DNA from: an uncultured Kiloniellales bacterium
GTDB lineage: Bacteria; Pseudomonadota; Alphaproteobacteria; Kiloniellales; JAKSDN01
Length of the DNA stretch: 40,935 bases
Direction: 5' to 3'
Assembly (NCBI GenBank): GCA_947258885.1
Contig: CAMYKD010000059.1
Coordinates: 1 to 40,935 of the forward strand
Made by a program: the position numbers and the translations under genes. This document shows, one piece after another, positions 31,185 through 40,341 of the stretch (its first letter is position 1; the number at the start of each line of letters is the position of its first letter). The notes beneath the pieces were generated by a model. It did not search any database, was not told the DNA's origin, and saw only the letters and a program-made list of their open reading frames with translations.

Positions 31185-32615
31185 ATGCCAATCTCGAAAA
31201 AGACGGTCTTCGGCGGCCGGATCGTGGTCTTCGGCTGCGGCACCATCGGGCAGTGCATCCTGCCGATGCTGTTCGAGGCCTTCGAGCTCGGCCCCGAGCG
31301 GATCACCGTGGTCGAGGCGGACGACCATTCGGACTTCCTCGAGCCCTGGCGCGCGGCCGGCCTCGAGTACCTGATCCGCCGGGTGACGCCGGACAACCTG
31401 GCCGAGGCCGCGGGCGAAGCGGCCAAGGCCGGCGACCTGGTGATCAACCTCTCGGTCGGCATCGATTCGGTCGCGCTGTCGGACTGGTGCCACCTGAACG
31501 GCGTGCTCTACGTCGACACCGCGATCGAGCCCTGGGAGGAGAACGTCTGGGACTTCGACCTGCCGACCCAGGCGCGCACCGAGTACGCCTATCACCAGCG
31601 CGCCCGCAGGACCGCGGCCGAGGGCTGGCGGGCGGACGGCCCGACCGCGGTGATCACCCACGGCGCCAACCCGGGCCTGGTCAACCACTTCGTCAAGGCG
31701 GCGCTGCTCGACATCGCGAAGGCCATGGGCCTCGACCGAATCCCGCCCGTGGACCGCCGCGGCTGGGCCGCGCTGGCGCGCGCCACCGGCACCAAGGTGA
31801 TCCACATCGCCGAGCGCGACACCCAGGTCTCGAACCGGCCCAAGCGGCCCGGCGAGTTCGTCAACACCTGGTCCATCCCGGGCTTCGTCGAGGAGGCGGT
31901 GATGCCGGTCGAGCTCGGCTGGGGCACCCACGAGAAGGCCCTGCCGCCGGGCGCCCTGAAGCACGCCGAGGGACCGGGCAACGCGATCTGCCTCGCGCGG
32001 CCCGGCGGCCGGACCCTGCTGCGCTCCTGGGTGCCCCTGGGCGGCCCGATCGCGGGTCTCGCCCTGCCGCACAACGAGACGATCACGCTGAGCGACTATC
32101 TGACCCTGGAAGAGGACGGCGCGGCCATCTACCGCCCGACCGTGGCCTTCGCCTATCTGGCCTGCGACGGCGCCATGGCCAGCTTGCACGAGAGCATGAT
32201 GACCGGGTGGCGCATCCCCGAGGCCCAGCGGGTGCTGAACGCCGACATCGTCGAAGGGCGCGACGAGCTGGGCGTGCTGCTGCTCGGCCACGGGCTGACC
32301 GGCTGGTGGTACGGCTCGCAGCTCGACGTGCACGAGGCCCGGCGCCTGGTGCCCGGCAACAACCCGACGGCGCTGCAGGTGGCCGCCGGCGCGCTGGCCG
32401 CCGCCGTCTGGGCGGCGAAGAACCCCGCGCAGGGCTTCCGCGAGCCGGAGCAGCTGCCCCACGAGGAGGTGCTGGCGACGGCCCGGCCCTACCTCGGCCC
32501 CATGGCGAGCCAGCCGACCGACTGGACCCCGCTGAAGGACCGCGGCGCCATCTTCGCCGAGCCCTGGCTCGACCCCGACGACCCCTGGCAGTTCACGAAC
32601 TTCCTGCTCAGGTGA
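31185..32615 (+). CDS. hss: Homospermidine synthase
   Basis: 476 residues, matching the roughly 477 of the bacterial enzyme. It uses NAD and putrescine (and spermidine in some cases) to make sym-homospermidine in the cytosol, a major polyamine of many alphaproteobacteria. An N-terminal Rossmann motif VVFGCGTIGQCILP (GxGxxG) is visible, followed by family segments VEADDH, ITHGANPGLVNHFVK, FVNTWSIPGFVEEA, LPHNETITLSDYL and LLGHGLTGWWYGSQL. Start at 31185 is preceded by a GGCGGG purine stretch; the frame is open 30 codons further up but those are unrelated. It is convergent, 18 bases away, with an agmatinase-family gene, so the two polyamine steps are adjacent. Confidence 0.94.
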   Translation: MPISKKTVFGGRIVVFGCGTIGQCILPMLFEAFELGPERITVVEADDHSDFLEPWRAAGLEYLIRRVTPDNLAEAAGEAAKAGDLVINLSVGIDSVALSDWCHLNGVLYVDTAIEPWEENVWDFDLPTQARTEYAYHQRARRTAAEGWRADGPTAVITHGANPGLVNHFVKAALLDIAKAMGLDRIPPVDRRGWAALARATGTKVIHIAERDTQVSNRPKRPGEFVNTWSIPGFVEEAVMPVELGWGTHEKALPPGALKHAEGPGNAICLARPGGRTLLRSWVPLGGPIAGLALPHNETITLSDYLTLEEDGAAIYRPTVAFAYLACDGAMASLHESMMTGWRIPEAQRVLNADIVEGRDELGVLLLGHGLTGWWYGSQLDVHEARRLVPGNNPTALQVAAGALAAAVWAAKNPAQGFREPEQLPHEEVLATARPYLGPMASQPTDWTPLKDRGAIFAEPWLDPDDPWQFTNFLLR

Positions 32616-32633
32616 GGGCGGGCCGAAAGCGCT

Positions 32634-33587
32634 TTAGTCGAAGTAGCCCGCGCGGGTCGCGGCGCCGATGTAGTTGAGGATCAGCTGGCCGGCGGTCAGC
32701 GACGAGATGCCGTTGAGGTCGCGCTTGGGGGTGATCTCGACGATGTCCATGCCGACCAGGCGGCCCTTGGTCACCAAGCCGTGGATCAGCTCGCGGACCT
32801 GGTGGAACAGCAGGCCGCCGGCCACCGGTCCGGCCACGGCCGGCATCACGGCGGGGTCCAGGCCGTCGGCGTCGATCGTCAGGTAGGTGCGCCCGCCGTC
32901 CGGGATCCGCGCCAGCACCGCGGCCATGCCGGCCGTGTGCACCTCGTAGGCGGTCACCAATTGAGCACCGTAGGCCAGCGCGTCCTCGACCTCCCGGGTG
33001 CGGGCGCTGCCCTGGCCGCGCAGGCCGATCTGGAAGATCTCGCCGATGTGGGCGAGCTCGGAGGCGCGGCGGATCGGGCTGCTGTAGCCCTCGCGCACGC
33101 CGCCCCGCTCGTCGCGCCAGTCCAGGTGGGCGTCGACGTGCACCAGCGTGACCGGACCCAGGACCTCCAGGGCCCGGAACACCGGGATCGGGACGCCGTG
33201 ATCGCCGCCGATGACGACCGGCAGGGCGCCGCGCCCGAGGATCTTGCGCGCCGCCGCCTCGGCGCGGCGGTAGTGCGCGGTCATGTCGCCGGGATCGGCC
33301 GGCACGTCGCCGCAGTCGACGACCCGAACCTTGCGCCCGTCGAACAAGGGCCCGCCCAGGTCGAAGTCCCAGTGGTCCAGGCCGTAGCTGAGCCGCAGGG
33401 ACTGCCGGCGCACGGCGGTCGGCGCGTTGGTCTGGTCGTTGGTGACCTCGTCGATGCCGTAGGGATCGCCGTAGGGCAGCCCCAAGATCGCGATGTCCGC
33501 CTCCAGTCGGTCGAGATCGGTGCAAAGCGGAAAGCGGAGAAAGCTGTGCGGCGAATGGCGCGGCTCGACGATCAAGGTCTCTGTCAT
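32634..33587 (-). CDS. Agmatinase/arginase-family ureohydrolase
   Basis: 317 residues of the Mn-dependent ureohydrolase fold. Metal ligands are visible in GGDHG, VHVDAHLDWRDE and TIDADGLDPAVMP, the three family signatures. Start at 33587 follows GGGGGGAG. Next to homospermidine synthase, agmatine to putrescine plus urea is the most sensible reaction, supplying the synthase with putrescine. Guanidinobutyrase or guanidinopropionase activity cannot be excluded from motifs alone, so no symbol is given. Confidence 0.88.
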   Translation of the reverse strand: MTETLIVEPRHSPHSFLRFPLCTDLDRLEADIAILGLPYGDPYGIDEVTNDQTNAPTAVRRQSLRLSYGLDHWDFDLGGPLFDGRKVRVVDCGDVPADPGDMTAHYRRAEAAARKILGRGALPVVIGGDHGVPIPVFRALEVLGPVTLVHVDAHLDWRDERGGVREGYSSPIRRASELAHIGEIFQIGLRGQGSARTREVEDALAYGAQLVTAYEVHTAGMAAVLARIPDGGRTYLTIDADGLDPAVMPAVAGPVAGGLLFHQVRELIHGLVTKGRLVGMDIVEITPKRDLNGISSLTAGQLILNYIGAATRAGYFD

Positions 33588-33694
33588 CGCTCCCCCCATT
33601 GGCATTGGAATCCGGCCAAGACCGGGAAGCGTAGCGCCCCCGGCCCCGGCGGTCGAGCGCCGGTGGCCGGGGCAACAAATCGACTCCGACACCA

Positions 33695-33820
33695 TTTCCC
33701 GCCTGCGGAGGGAAACCGGGACTGGCTCCGTGTCATGCCAGTGACATGGTGCCTGTCCCTCTTTCCCGGCCCGCCGCCGGCACCGCGGCCAGTCGGTCCG
33801 CGAAAAAGAGGACTGGCTCG
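33695..33820. repeat. Palindromic dispersed repeat with GGGACTGGCTC core
   Basis: The arm at 33710-33734 is complementary at about 20 of 25 positions to the arm at 33743-33767 (core GGGAC.GGC.CC / GG.GCC.GTCCC) around an 8-base loop. TTTCCC (33695-33700) also pairs with GGGAAA (33710-33715). A third partial unit GAAAAAGAGGACTGGCTCG ends at 33820. A similar unit lies at 21350-21369. The repeats fill most of the 293-base gap between the ureohydrolase start and the signalling operon end. Confidence 0.7.
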
Positions 33821-33880
33821 CAACGCGGAACGGAATCAGAACGCGGACATGGCCGGCCCACCGCCGGGACGTCGGCCTCG

Positions 33881-35062
33881 CTAGGCGGCGCCCTCCGCCG
33901 CCTGGGCCGGCCTGAAGACGTGAACCGGCTCCTTCAGGGGCACGAGCTGGCGCTTGTTCCACAGCCGCTCGATGTCCGCCTGCGAGAACTCGTGGCCGGC
34001 GGAAACGACGAGGCTCCCGCTTTCCGCCTCGATGTCCGAGATCAGACGGTCGCCCGGCTTCAGCCGGTGTATCGGCACCTTGAGCGATTCGTTCGCCGCC
34101 GGCTGGGCCGGCCGGCCCGCCTCGTCGAGGAAGCAGGCCCGCGCCGCCTCCAGGATGTCCGGGTCGTAGTGGACGCTGTTCTCGCCCAGCTTCTTGAAGG
34201 CGCCCGGGATCGACCCTTCCCGCTCCCTGGCCTCGACCAGATCGATCAGGACCCTCAAGATCCTGGCGCCCAGGGGTATCTCCGTTCCGGCGACGCCGTC
34301 GTCCGGGAAACCGTGCCCTTCGAAGCCCTTGTTCTGGTAGTAGATCCACTGGCTGACCTTCTCCAGCCGCGGAATATTCGCGATGAGGTTCCGGCTGACC
34401 TCCGGGGTCCGGGCGAGGATCTCCTGCTCGGCGGTCGAAAGGGGGGCCCCCGCGCGAATCTTGGCGAGGGTCTCGGATGGCAGGGTGATCTGCCCGATGG
34501 GCGACAGCATGGCCGCCACATTCAACTCCCAGGGGTCCGACAGCTTCAGCTGCTTCGCCATCTTGCGGGCCATGGTGCGCAGCTGCGTCGTCCGGCCGAA
34601 GGCTTCGGGCGCCAGAATCATCAGGACGTCGAGCAGCACCTTTACGCTGCCCGCGAGGGTCCGCTCGAGCAGGGTCCGCTCCGCGGTCACCAATTCGTAC
34701 TGCCGCAGCCCGTCCTCGACCGCGCGCCTGAGATCCTGGGGCGGGCAGGGCTTGGTGTAAAACCGGAAGATGTTTCCCTCGTTTACCGCGTCGACGGCGG
34801 TCTGCTGGTCGGCGTTCCCGGTCAACATCATCCGCACCGTATCGGGGGAGCGGTCCCTGACCTGGCGGAGAAACTGGATCCCGTCCATGCCGGGCATGCG
34901 CATGTCGCTGACGACGACGGCAAAGGGTCCGTCGCTTTCCAGCATCGACAGCCCCTCCGGGCCGCCGGGCGCGGTGCTGATCTCGAAGCTCTTGCGGAGC
35001 TGTCGGGTGATGCCCGACAGGACGTTGACTTCGTCGTCGACGAAAAGAACCTTGTTCGTCAC
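33881..35062 (-). CDS. Response regulator with degenerate HD-GYP-like domain
   Basis: 393 residues. The REC domain at 1-120 has Asp53 as phospho-acceptor (VVVSDMRMPGMDG) and Lys104. The second domain aligns with HD-GYP phosphodiesterases but has lost the metal ligands: LSPIGQ (186-191) stands where LHDIGK is expected, Thr219 is at the next His position, and only GHGFPDD remains near the GYP-equivalent region. The domain is therefore probably a binding or signalling module rather than a cyclic-di-GMP hydrolase. The GTG start at 35062 overlaps the HDOD gene stop by 4 bases (GTGA). It is last in the four-gene operon. Confidence 0.85.
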   Translation of the reverse strand: MTNKVLFVDDEVNVLSGITRQLRKSFEISTAPGGPEGLSMLESDGPFAVVVSDMRMPGMDGIQFLRQVRDRSPDTVRMMLTGNADQQTAVDAVNEGNIFRFYTKPCPPQDLRRAVEDGLRQYELVTAERTLLERTLAGSVKVLLDVLMILAPEAFGRTTQLRTMARKMAKQLKLSDPWELNVAAMLSPIGQITLPSETLAKIRAGAPLSTAEQEILARTPEVSRNLIANIPRLEKVSQWIYYQNKGFEGHGFPDDGVAGTEIPLGARILRVLIDLVEAREREGSIPGAFKKLGENSVHYDPDILEAARACFLDEAGRPAQPAANESLKVPIHRLKPGDRLISDIEAESGSLVVSAGHEFSQADIERLWNKRQLVPLKEPVHVFRPAQAAEGAA

Positions 35063-36276
35063 GCGCAATCCCTTTCCTGTCCCATGCCGGTCAGGAGCTC
35101 CGCCCAGCCCGACAGACGGTCCGCAACCCCGACCGCCGCCAGGTATTCGAAATCCAGGACCTTCTCGAGCGGTTCGTCCGGGCCCGTCCATTCGTGGGCC
35201 TGGGTCAGGCCCTCGGCGACATGCACCGCGGTCACCACGTCGAAGCCGCGTCCGGGGCAGTCGCACGGGGTATGATGGTGGGCGACCGCCTCCACGACGA
35301 TGTCGGGCAGGCCCCATAGCCCGACGAGATAGGCGCCGACCCTGGCATGGGAAGCGCCGAGCGCTTGGCGTTCGGCTTCGAGACGCGCGATGTCCTCGCA
35401 GTGCGAAACCGCTACGATGGCCTCGTATTTTTCGGGTTGGTTCGCCGCGAGGACCAGCGCGCCGATGTCGTGCAGCAGCCCCGCGACGAAGGCGTTCTCG
35501 GCCGCCTTGTCGTCCAGACCGGCGTCCTTGGCGATCGATTGCGCGAGGCCGCCGCAGGTGACGCTGTGGGCCCACAGTCCGTCGAGGTCGACGCCTCCGA
35601 CCTTTGGCCCCTCGTACCGCGCGACGATGCCGTGGGTGAGGACTAGGCTCCGAACCCGTTCCACGCCCAGCCGGGCAACCGCCTGAAGCAGGCTCGCAGC
35701 TTTCTCGCCGACACCGAAGTACCCGGAACCGGCGACCTGAAGCACCTTGGTGGTCAGGGCGATATCGCGCGCGACGATCTCCGTGACTTTGTGCACGGCG
35801 GGCTCCGGCAACTGCAGCTCGTGGACCAGCTCGTCGTAGATATCGGGCGGGGTCGGCAGCTCCCGCAGACTCGATACCAACGACTGGACCCCTTCGTCGG
35901 CGATGAGGTCCCGGAGTGCCAGCGCGCGCTTGACCGAAGCCAGCAGGACCTCCGTGTCGCAGGGTTTGGCAAGGAACTGGTGGCTGGTGCCGATCAGGCG
36001 AAAGGCCTCGTCATGCCCCACCTGGCCGGACAGGATGAACCGGATCGCGTGGGGCTGGCGGGCCGCCACCTCGGCCAGCAGGCGCGCGCCGTCCATGCCC
36101 GGCATGCGCATGTCCGAGACGACGACATCGACCCGGGCCGCCTGCATGTATTCGAGCGCCTCCGCGCCGCCGTTGGCGAAGGCCATATCCCACTCGCCCC
36201 GCATGCCACGCAGGTTGCGGCGCAGGCCCTGAAGGATATTGGGCTCGTCATCGACGAAGAGCACGATCGGCTTCAT
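35059..36276 (-). CDS. Response regulator with HDOD output domain
   Basis: 405 residues: REC at 1-120 (Asp55 in VVVSDMRMPGMDG, Lys in FLAKPC) and an HDOD domain at about 130-330 (LRELPTPPDIYDELVHEL, then GLLHDIGALVL). HDOD domains are non-enzymatic helical relatives of HD domains used in signalling, although an HD pair is present in this one. Its start abuts the kinase stop (0 bases) and its stop overlaps the next start, so kinase and both regulators are made together. Target unknown. Confidence 0.9.
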   Translation of the reverse strand: MKPIVLFVDDEPNILQGLRRNLRGMRGEWDMAFANGGAEALEYMQAARVDVVVSDMRMPGMDGARLLAEVAARQPHAIRFILSGQVGHDEAFRLIGTSHQFLAKPCDTEVLLASVKRALALRDLIADEGVQSLVSSLRELPTPPDIYDELVHELQLPEPAVHKVTEIVARDIALTTKVLQVAGSGYFGVGEKAASLLQAVARLGVERVRSLVLTHGIVARYEGPKVGGVDLDGLWAHSVTCGGLAQSIAKDAGLDDKAAENAFVAGLLHDIGALVLAANQPEKYEAIVAVSHCEDIARLEAERQALGASHARVGAYLVGLWGLPDIVVEAVAHHHTPCDCPGRGFDVVTAVHVAEGLTQAHEWTGPDEPLEKVLDFEYLAAVGVADRLSGWAELLTGMGQERDCA

Positions 36277-39207
36277 TTAGGCGGCCTCCTCTGCTCGACC
36301 GCTGCTGGTCAGCGGCAGGCGAACGATGAAGGTCGTGCCTTCCCCGACCACCGACTCAAGGGAAATCGCCCCGCCGTGCTTCTTGACGATGATGCTGTGC
36401 GAGATGGCCAGGCCTTGGCCCGAGCCCTTGCCCGGCTCCTTGGTGGTGAAGAAGGGGTCGAAGACCTTTTCCTGGATCTCCTGGGGGACGCCGACGCCGG
36501 TATCGCTGACCCGAATCTCGGCCCAATCCCCGGTCCTGCGCGTCGCGACGACGATGCGGCCCTTGCCGCCGGTATCCTCGATCGCATGGGCCGCGTTCAC
36601 GATCAGGTTCAGAATCACCTGGTTGAACTCGCCCGGCAAACAGGGGACCTGAGGCAGTTCGGCATCGAAGTCGGTCTCCAGTTCGGCGACGTATTTCCAC
36701 TGGTTGCGGGTCACCGTGATGGTCGTGCCGATGGCGTGGTTGATGTCGATGACGGTCTTCTCCTTGGCGTCGGGATGCGAGAATTCCTTGATCGCCTGCA
36801 CGATCTCGCTGATCCGCCCGACGCCCTCGAGCGATTGCTCGATGGAGGTCGGGATCTCGTCGAGCAGGTAGTCGAGGTCCGCCGCCCCGGCGGCGTCCTC
36901 GACCTCCGCGACGCTCTCCTTCAGGACGCCGCCGGCGTTGGCGGCCTCGACCAGGTCCTTGTATTTCTGCAATACCGAGCCGAGGTCCGAGAAGGCGTCC
37001 TGCATGAAGCGGACGTTGTCGCCGACATACTGCACCGGCGTGTTGATCTCGTGGGCGATGCCGCCCGAGAGCGTGCCGAGCGACTCCATCTTCTGGGCCT
37101 GGAGCAGATCGCGCTCCAGCTCCGCGCGCTCCCGCTCCGCCTGCTTGCGGCTGGTGATGTCCCTACACACCCCCACGAACAGCACGCTGCCGTCCAAATC
37201 CATCCAGTTGACCGCGATTTCCAAGGGAAAGGCGGTGCCGTCCTTGCGCTGGCCCGTCGCCTCGGTGCGGGTGCCGATGACTTTCGCCTCGCCGGTCTCG
37301 AGAAAGCGCTTGATGTAGCCGTCGTGCCGGCTGCGGTGCGGCTCCGGCATCAAGAGCGCGACATTCTTGCCGATCGCCTCGGCGACCGAATAGCCGAAGA
37401 TCCGCTCCGCCGCGGCACTGAAGGAGTGGATGATGCCCTGGTCGTCGATGCTGATCACCGCATCCACGACGGAGTTCATGATCGCGCTCAGCCTCTGTTG
37501 GCTCGAGTGGAGCTCCGCCTGTTTGGCGCGCAACGCCGCGTCGTCCTGATGACGCTTGGTGATGTCGCGCGCGATCGCGGTGAAGGTGTGCCGGTCGTTC
37601 ACCTGCATTTCGCCGACCGAGAGCTCCAGCATGATGGCGGAGCCGTCCTTGCGCAGAGCTTCGACCTCCTGGCCGAAGCCGTTGCTTTCGCCGTCCGGGC
37701 CCAGAACGCTGGAAATCCCGCGGTCCTTGTTTGCCCGGTGAAACGACGGTATCAGCAGGGAGATGTCGCATCCGACCACCCCTTCCGCCGGATACCCAAA
37801 GATCTTTTCTCCGCCCGCGTTGAACGAGTCCACGGTGCCGGCGTCACTGATCGTGAAGATGGCGTCGGAGGCCGTATCGACGATCGCCTGCATCGAGTCC
37901 TTTGCCTGGAGCAATTCCTCCTCGCGCCGCTTCAGTCTCGAGATATCGACATAGGTCGTCAGCGTCTTGCCATCGGAGGCCTTCTTCTCCCGGACTCGAA
38001 CCCAACGGCCGTCGGCGAAGCAGTGCTCGAAGCTCCTTTCCGTACGATGGCCCCCGGATTCTTCGGACGCCCCCCCGTCATTCCGAACCAGAGCCTCCAG
38101 GTTCTGCCCTCTGTCGGCGGCGATGGTGACGAGGTCCTGGAACTTCGCCCCGGGCTCGACGACATCGGAGAGTCCGGAAAAGATGTTGCGGTACTCCCGG
38201 TTGAACAGGACGAGACGGTCCTCTTGATCGAACAGCGCGAAACCTTCCTGGAGCGACTCGACGAGTTCGACCAGTTCCCGCTTCGACTTGACCAGCTCGT
38301 CCTCTCGGCGTTTCAGTTCGGTGATGTCCGTGCGGATCCCGACCGTGCCCCCGTCGGGCGTGCGGCGCCCCGTGACCAGGAGCCACCGCCCGTCGGAGAG
38401 CGCCTGTTCGACCGGCGCGGACAGCTTCCGGTGGTCGCGCATCCTTTCGGCCAGCCACTCCTGCTCCCGGCCGGCGGCCTCGGTGTATTGGCCCCGCTCC
38501 AGGCCGAACCGCAGGATCTCCTCGAAATGCGCGCCGGGCACCATCGCCTCGGCGCTTTCGGTATAGATCTCCTTGTAGTTGTTGTTGCAGATGACCAGCC
38601 GGTCCTCGGAATCATAGAGCGCAAAGCCTTCCGAGATCGACTCGATGGCCTGGACAAGTTGGCCCCGGACCTGGCGGGCCTCGCCGAGCGCGCGGTCGAG
38701 CGCCCGTATCGGCAGCACCCGCAAGGTAACGGATACGGCGAGACCGAGGATCAGCCCGAAGGCCGCGACCACGCCGGTCTTTATCGCGAGTGGCCGCAGA
38801 CCGCTGATCAGCTGCAGTTTGCCGACTTCCACGAACCCGTCGTGCAGGAAGGTCTCCCGCGTGATGGTCGGGCTTCGCGGGGTCGCTCCCCTCTCGAGGA
38901 TGAGATTGCCCTCGCCGTCGAGGACGCGATAGCGTTGCGCGTCGAAATGCGACACGTCCAGTACTTCTTCGATTCTCGGTGTCTGGTAGCGCCACATCTC
39001 CGGGATTGTGGATATGATGCGGGAAATCTTGTCCGCGGGCGACTCCAACTTCGAGGAAACACGGTCGACCTCGTAGGTGTAGGCGGTCCAGAAGAAGATG
39101 AGCGGAACCGCGACGGCCACCGTCGCCGCGACCGCCCCGGCAATCCAGGACAGAAGCCCGCGCAGGCGGCGTTCCTCTCCGGCCATCTGGGCGGGTGTCG
39201 CCGGCAA
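36277..39207 (-). CDS. Membrane-bound sensor histidine kinase with four PAS domains
   Basis: 976 residues. TM1 at about 19-41, a periplasmic domain of about 100 residues (42-141), TM2 at about 142-163. Two PAS-7 type domains follow (about 185-298 and 315-425; both contain EGFALxDxEDRLV), then two FixL-like PAS domains (about 440-552 and 572-690). HisKA has His719 in [10 protein letters not shown] with an unusual long insert (about 730-790), and HATPase has Asn871, DTGVGV and GSGQGLAIS. Start is TTG at 39207 with GGAGGG 10 bases upstream; an ATG at 39186 has no ribosome site. The gene lies 3 bases after a periplasmic binding protein gene, which probably presents the ligand (inference). Confidence 0.9.
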   Translation of the reverse strand: MPATPAQMAGEERRLRGLLSWIAGAVAATVAVAVPLIFFWTAYTYEVDRVSSKLESPADKISRIISTIPEMWRYQTPRIEEVLDVSHFDAQRYRVLDGEGNLILERGATPRSPTITRETFLHDGFVEVGKLQLISGLRPLAIKTGVVAAFGLILGLAVSVTLRVLPIRALDRALGEARQVRGQLVQAIESISEGFALYDSEDRLVICNNNYKEIYTESAEAMVPGAHFEEILRFGLERGQYTEAAGREQEWLAERMRDHRKLSAPVEQALSDGRWLLVTGRRTPDGGTVGIRTDITELKRREDELVKSKRELVELVESLQEGFALFDQEDRLVLFNREYRNIFSGLSDVVEPGAKFQDLVTIAADRGQNLEALVRNDGGASEESGGHRTERSFEHCFADGRWVRVREKKASDGKTLTTYVDISRLKRREEELLQAKDSMQAIVDTASDAIFTISDAGTVDSFNAGGEKIFGYPAEGVVGCDISLLIPSFHRANKDRGISSVLGPDGESNGFGQEVEALRKDGSAIMLELSVGEMQVNDRHTFTAIARDITKRHQDDAALRAKQAELHSSQQRLSAIMNSVVDAVISIDDQGIIHSFSAAAERIFGYSVAEAIGKNVALLMPEPHRSRHDGYIKRFLETGEAKVIGTRTEATGQRKDGTAFPLEIAVNWMDLDGSVLFVGVCRDITSRKQAERERAELERDLLQAQKMESLGTLSGGIAHEINTPVQYVGDNVRFMQDAFSDLGSVLQKYKDLVEAANAGGVLKESVAEVEDAAGAADLDYLLDEIPTSIEQSLEGVGRISEIVQAIKEFSHPDAKEKTVIDINHAIGTTITVTRNQWKYVAELETDFDAELPQVPCLPGEFNQVILNLIVNAAHAIEDTGGKGRIVVATRRTGDWAEIRVSDTGVGVPQEIQEKVFDPFFTTKEPGKGSGQGLAISHSIIVKKHGGAISLESVVGEGTTFIVRLPLTSSGRAEEAA

Positions 39208-39210
39208 GAC

Positions 39211-40056
39211 CTAGTGTCCCTCCGCCAGGGCGAGCGGCAGGTTGCCGTGGCGCCGCAGGAGGCCTGTCCCCTCGGCCGAGGTGAGGAATCGGATGAACCG
39301 CTTCGTCAGTCCGCCGGGGTCGCTCGGGAGGACGGCATAGAAGGTTACCGAGAGCGGATAGGATCCGTTCGACAGGTTGTCGACCGTCGGCGCAACGCCG
39401 TCCAGGGCGAGCGGCTGCAAGGACCGGCCTTCGGCTACGACCGCGGAGAAGGCCGCCGTCGTGAGCGATCCGTCAAGCGTCTCGGCCAGGTCCATGTTCT
39501 CCTGGTCCGTGTAGGCGAGCGGGAGACGGCCCCTGTGCTTCGAGCGGGCCAGCGAGTCTGCGAGGCCCGGCATATGCGCGACCAGAATCTTCCAGCCCGA
39601 ATCGGATTCGGGACGGAGTATCAGGCGGATGGGCGTGGCGTCCGGCCAGGAGATCCGCTCGCCGGCATAGATCTCGAGCAAATCCGCGCGGGTGAGCCCC
39701 GCCCCGGCATCCCGCCGGGAGGTGACGAGTACGAAGGGCGTCTGGGCATAGGCGAACTCGCTGGCGCCCGCTTCGCGTTCCCCTGTCTTCAAGGGACGGG
39801 CGCTCAGCGCGATGTCCAGATCGCCCCCCAGCAAGGCCCGTATTCCGCCGCCGCTTCCGAGGCTGGGAAGGACCTCGATGCGCGCGCCCGGGCTTTGCTC
39901 GACGAACCTTTCGGCCAGCGCCCGCATGGTGCCGAGCGCCACGCCGGTCCCGCCTATTGTCAAGGATTCGGCTTGGCCGGCCGCCGGCGAGGCGAGGTAC
40001 GCGGCGGCGAGGATTAGCAGCGCGGCCCAGGCACGCTTTCGCAACACAAGCAACAT
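39211..40056 (-). CDS. PstS-like periplasmic substrate-binding protein, probable ligand receptor of the adjacent kinase
   Basis: 281 residues: signal peptide 1-29 (AGQA cleavage) and a PBP-like fold of the phosphate-binding type: LTIGGTGVALGTMRALAERF, SLGSGGGIRALLGGDLDIALSARPL, FVLVTSR, and NGSYPLSVTFYAVLP near the end. GGGAG lies 8 bases before the ATG. No ABC transporter genes are present; instead a sensor kinase follows 3 bases later. The protein therefore most likely serves as a periplasmic sensor for phosphate or another anion. It is the first gene of the operon. Confidence 0.85.
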   Translation of the reverse strand: MLLVLRKRAWAALLILAAAYLASPAAGQAESLTIGGTGVALGTMRALAERFVEQSPGARIEVLPSLGSGGGIRALLGGDLDIALSARPLKTGEREAGASEFAYAQTPFVLVTSRRDAGAGLTRADLLEIYAGERISWPDATPIRLILRPESDSGWKILVAHMPGLADSLARSKHRGRLPLAYTDQENMDLAETLDGSLTTAAFSAVVAEGRSLQPLALDGVAPTVDNLSNGSYPLSVTFYAVLPSDPGGLTKRFIRFLTSAEGTGLLRRHGNLPLALAEGH

Positions 40057-40178
40057 TTTTGGCGCTCCCGTAACCAGCCTCTCGGAGACGTATTCCGGCC
40101 CAGCCCGGGGCCATCAAGCCTGAAAGCGCCGCGCCGGAGGTCGCAATACTCTTTTAAAGCTATTTATTATCAGTTAAT

Positions 40179-40197
40179 TCTATATGTTCCATATAGA
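40179..40197. promoter_or_regulatory. Perfect AT-rich palindrome, candidate operator
   Basis: TCTATATG-TTC-CATATAGA: 8-base arms and a 3-base centre, inside an AT-rich patch (40148-40200) unlike its surroundings. It lies 123 bases before the binding-protein gene (minus strand) and 145 before the next plus-strand gene, so it can serve either. Confidence 0.5.
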
Positions 40198-40341
40198 CTA
40201 CGTACCCGCCAGGCCTCCGGCAATGGCCGAGACTTCGGCCGGCGGTGTTCGCCAGGCGCATTCTCGAAAGCAGTTCTTAATCCCGAGCGGCTATCCCGGC
40301 TCGGCGGGTATGGGATCTCCGCGCCCGAGGGAGGCGTCGTC

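Noticed and set aside
37100-37510. FixL-type heme oxygen sensor in the fourth PAS domain of the kinase
   Set aside because: The His in RSRHDGYI (residue 628) and the following Arg match FixL, but the distal Arg position of FixL is Thr here, and this wording is common in PAS domains without heme. Not enough to claim heme binding.
35791-40017. A 1408-codon plus-strand ORF
   Set aside because: It is antisense to the PAS kinase and binding-protein genes, which have clear domains. Repeated DR/LEL blocks are the mirror of the PAS/kinase coding sequence.
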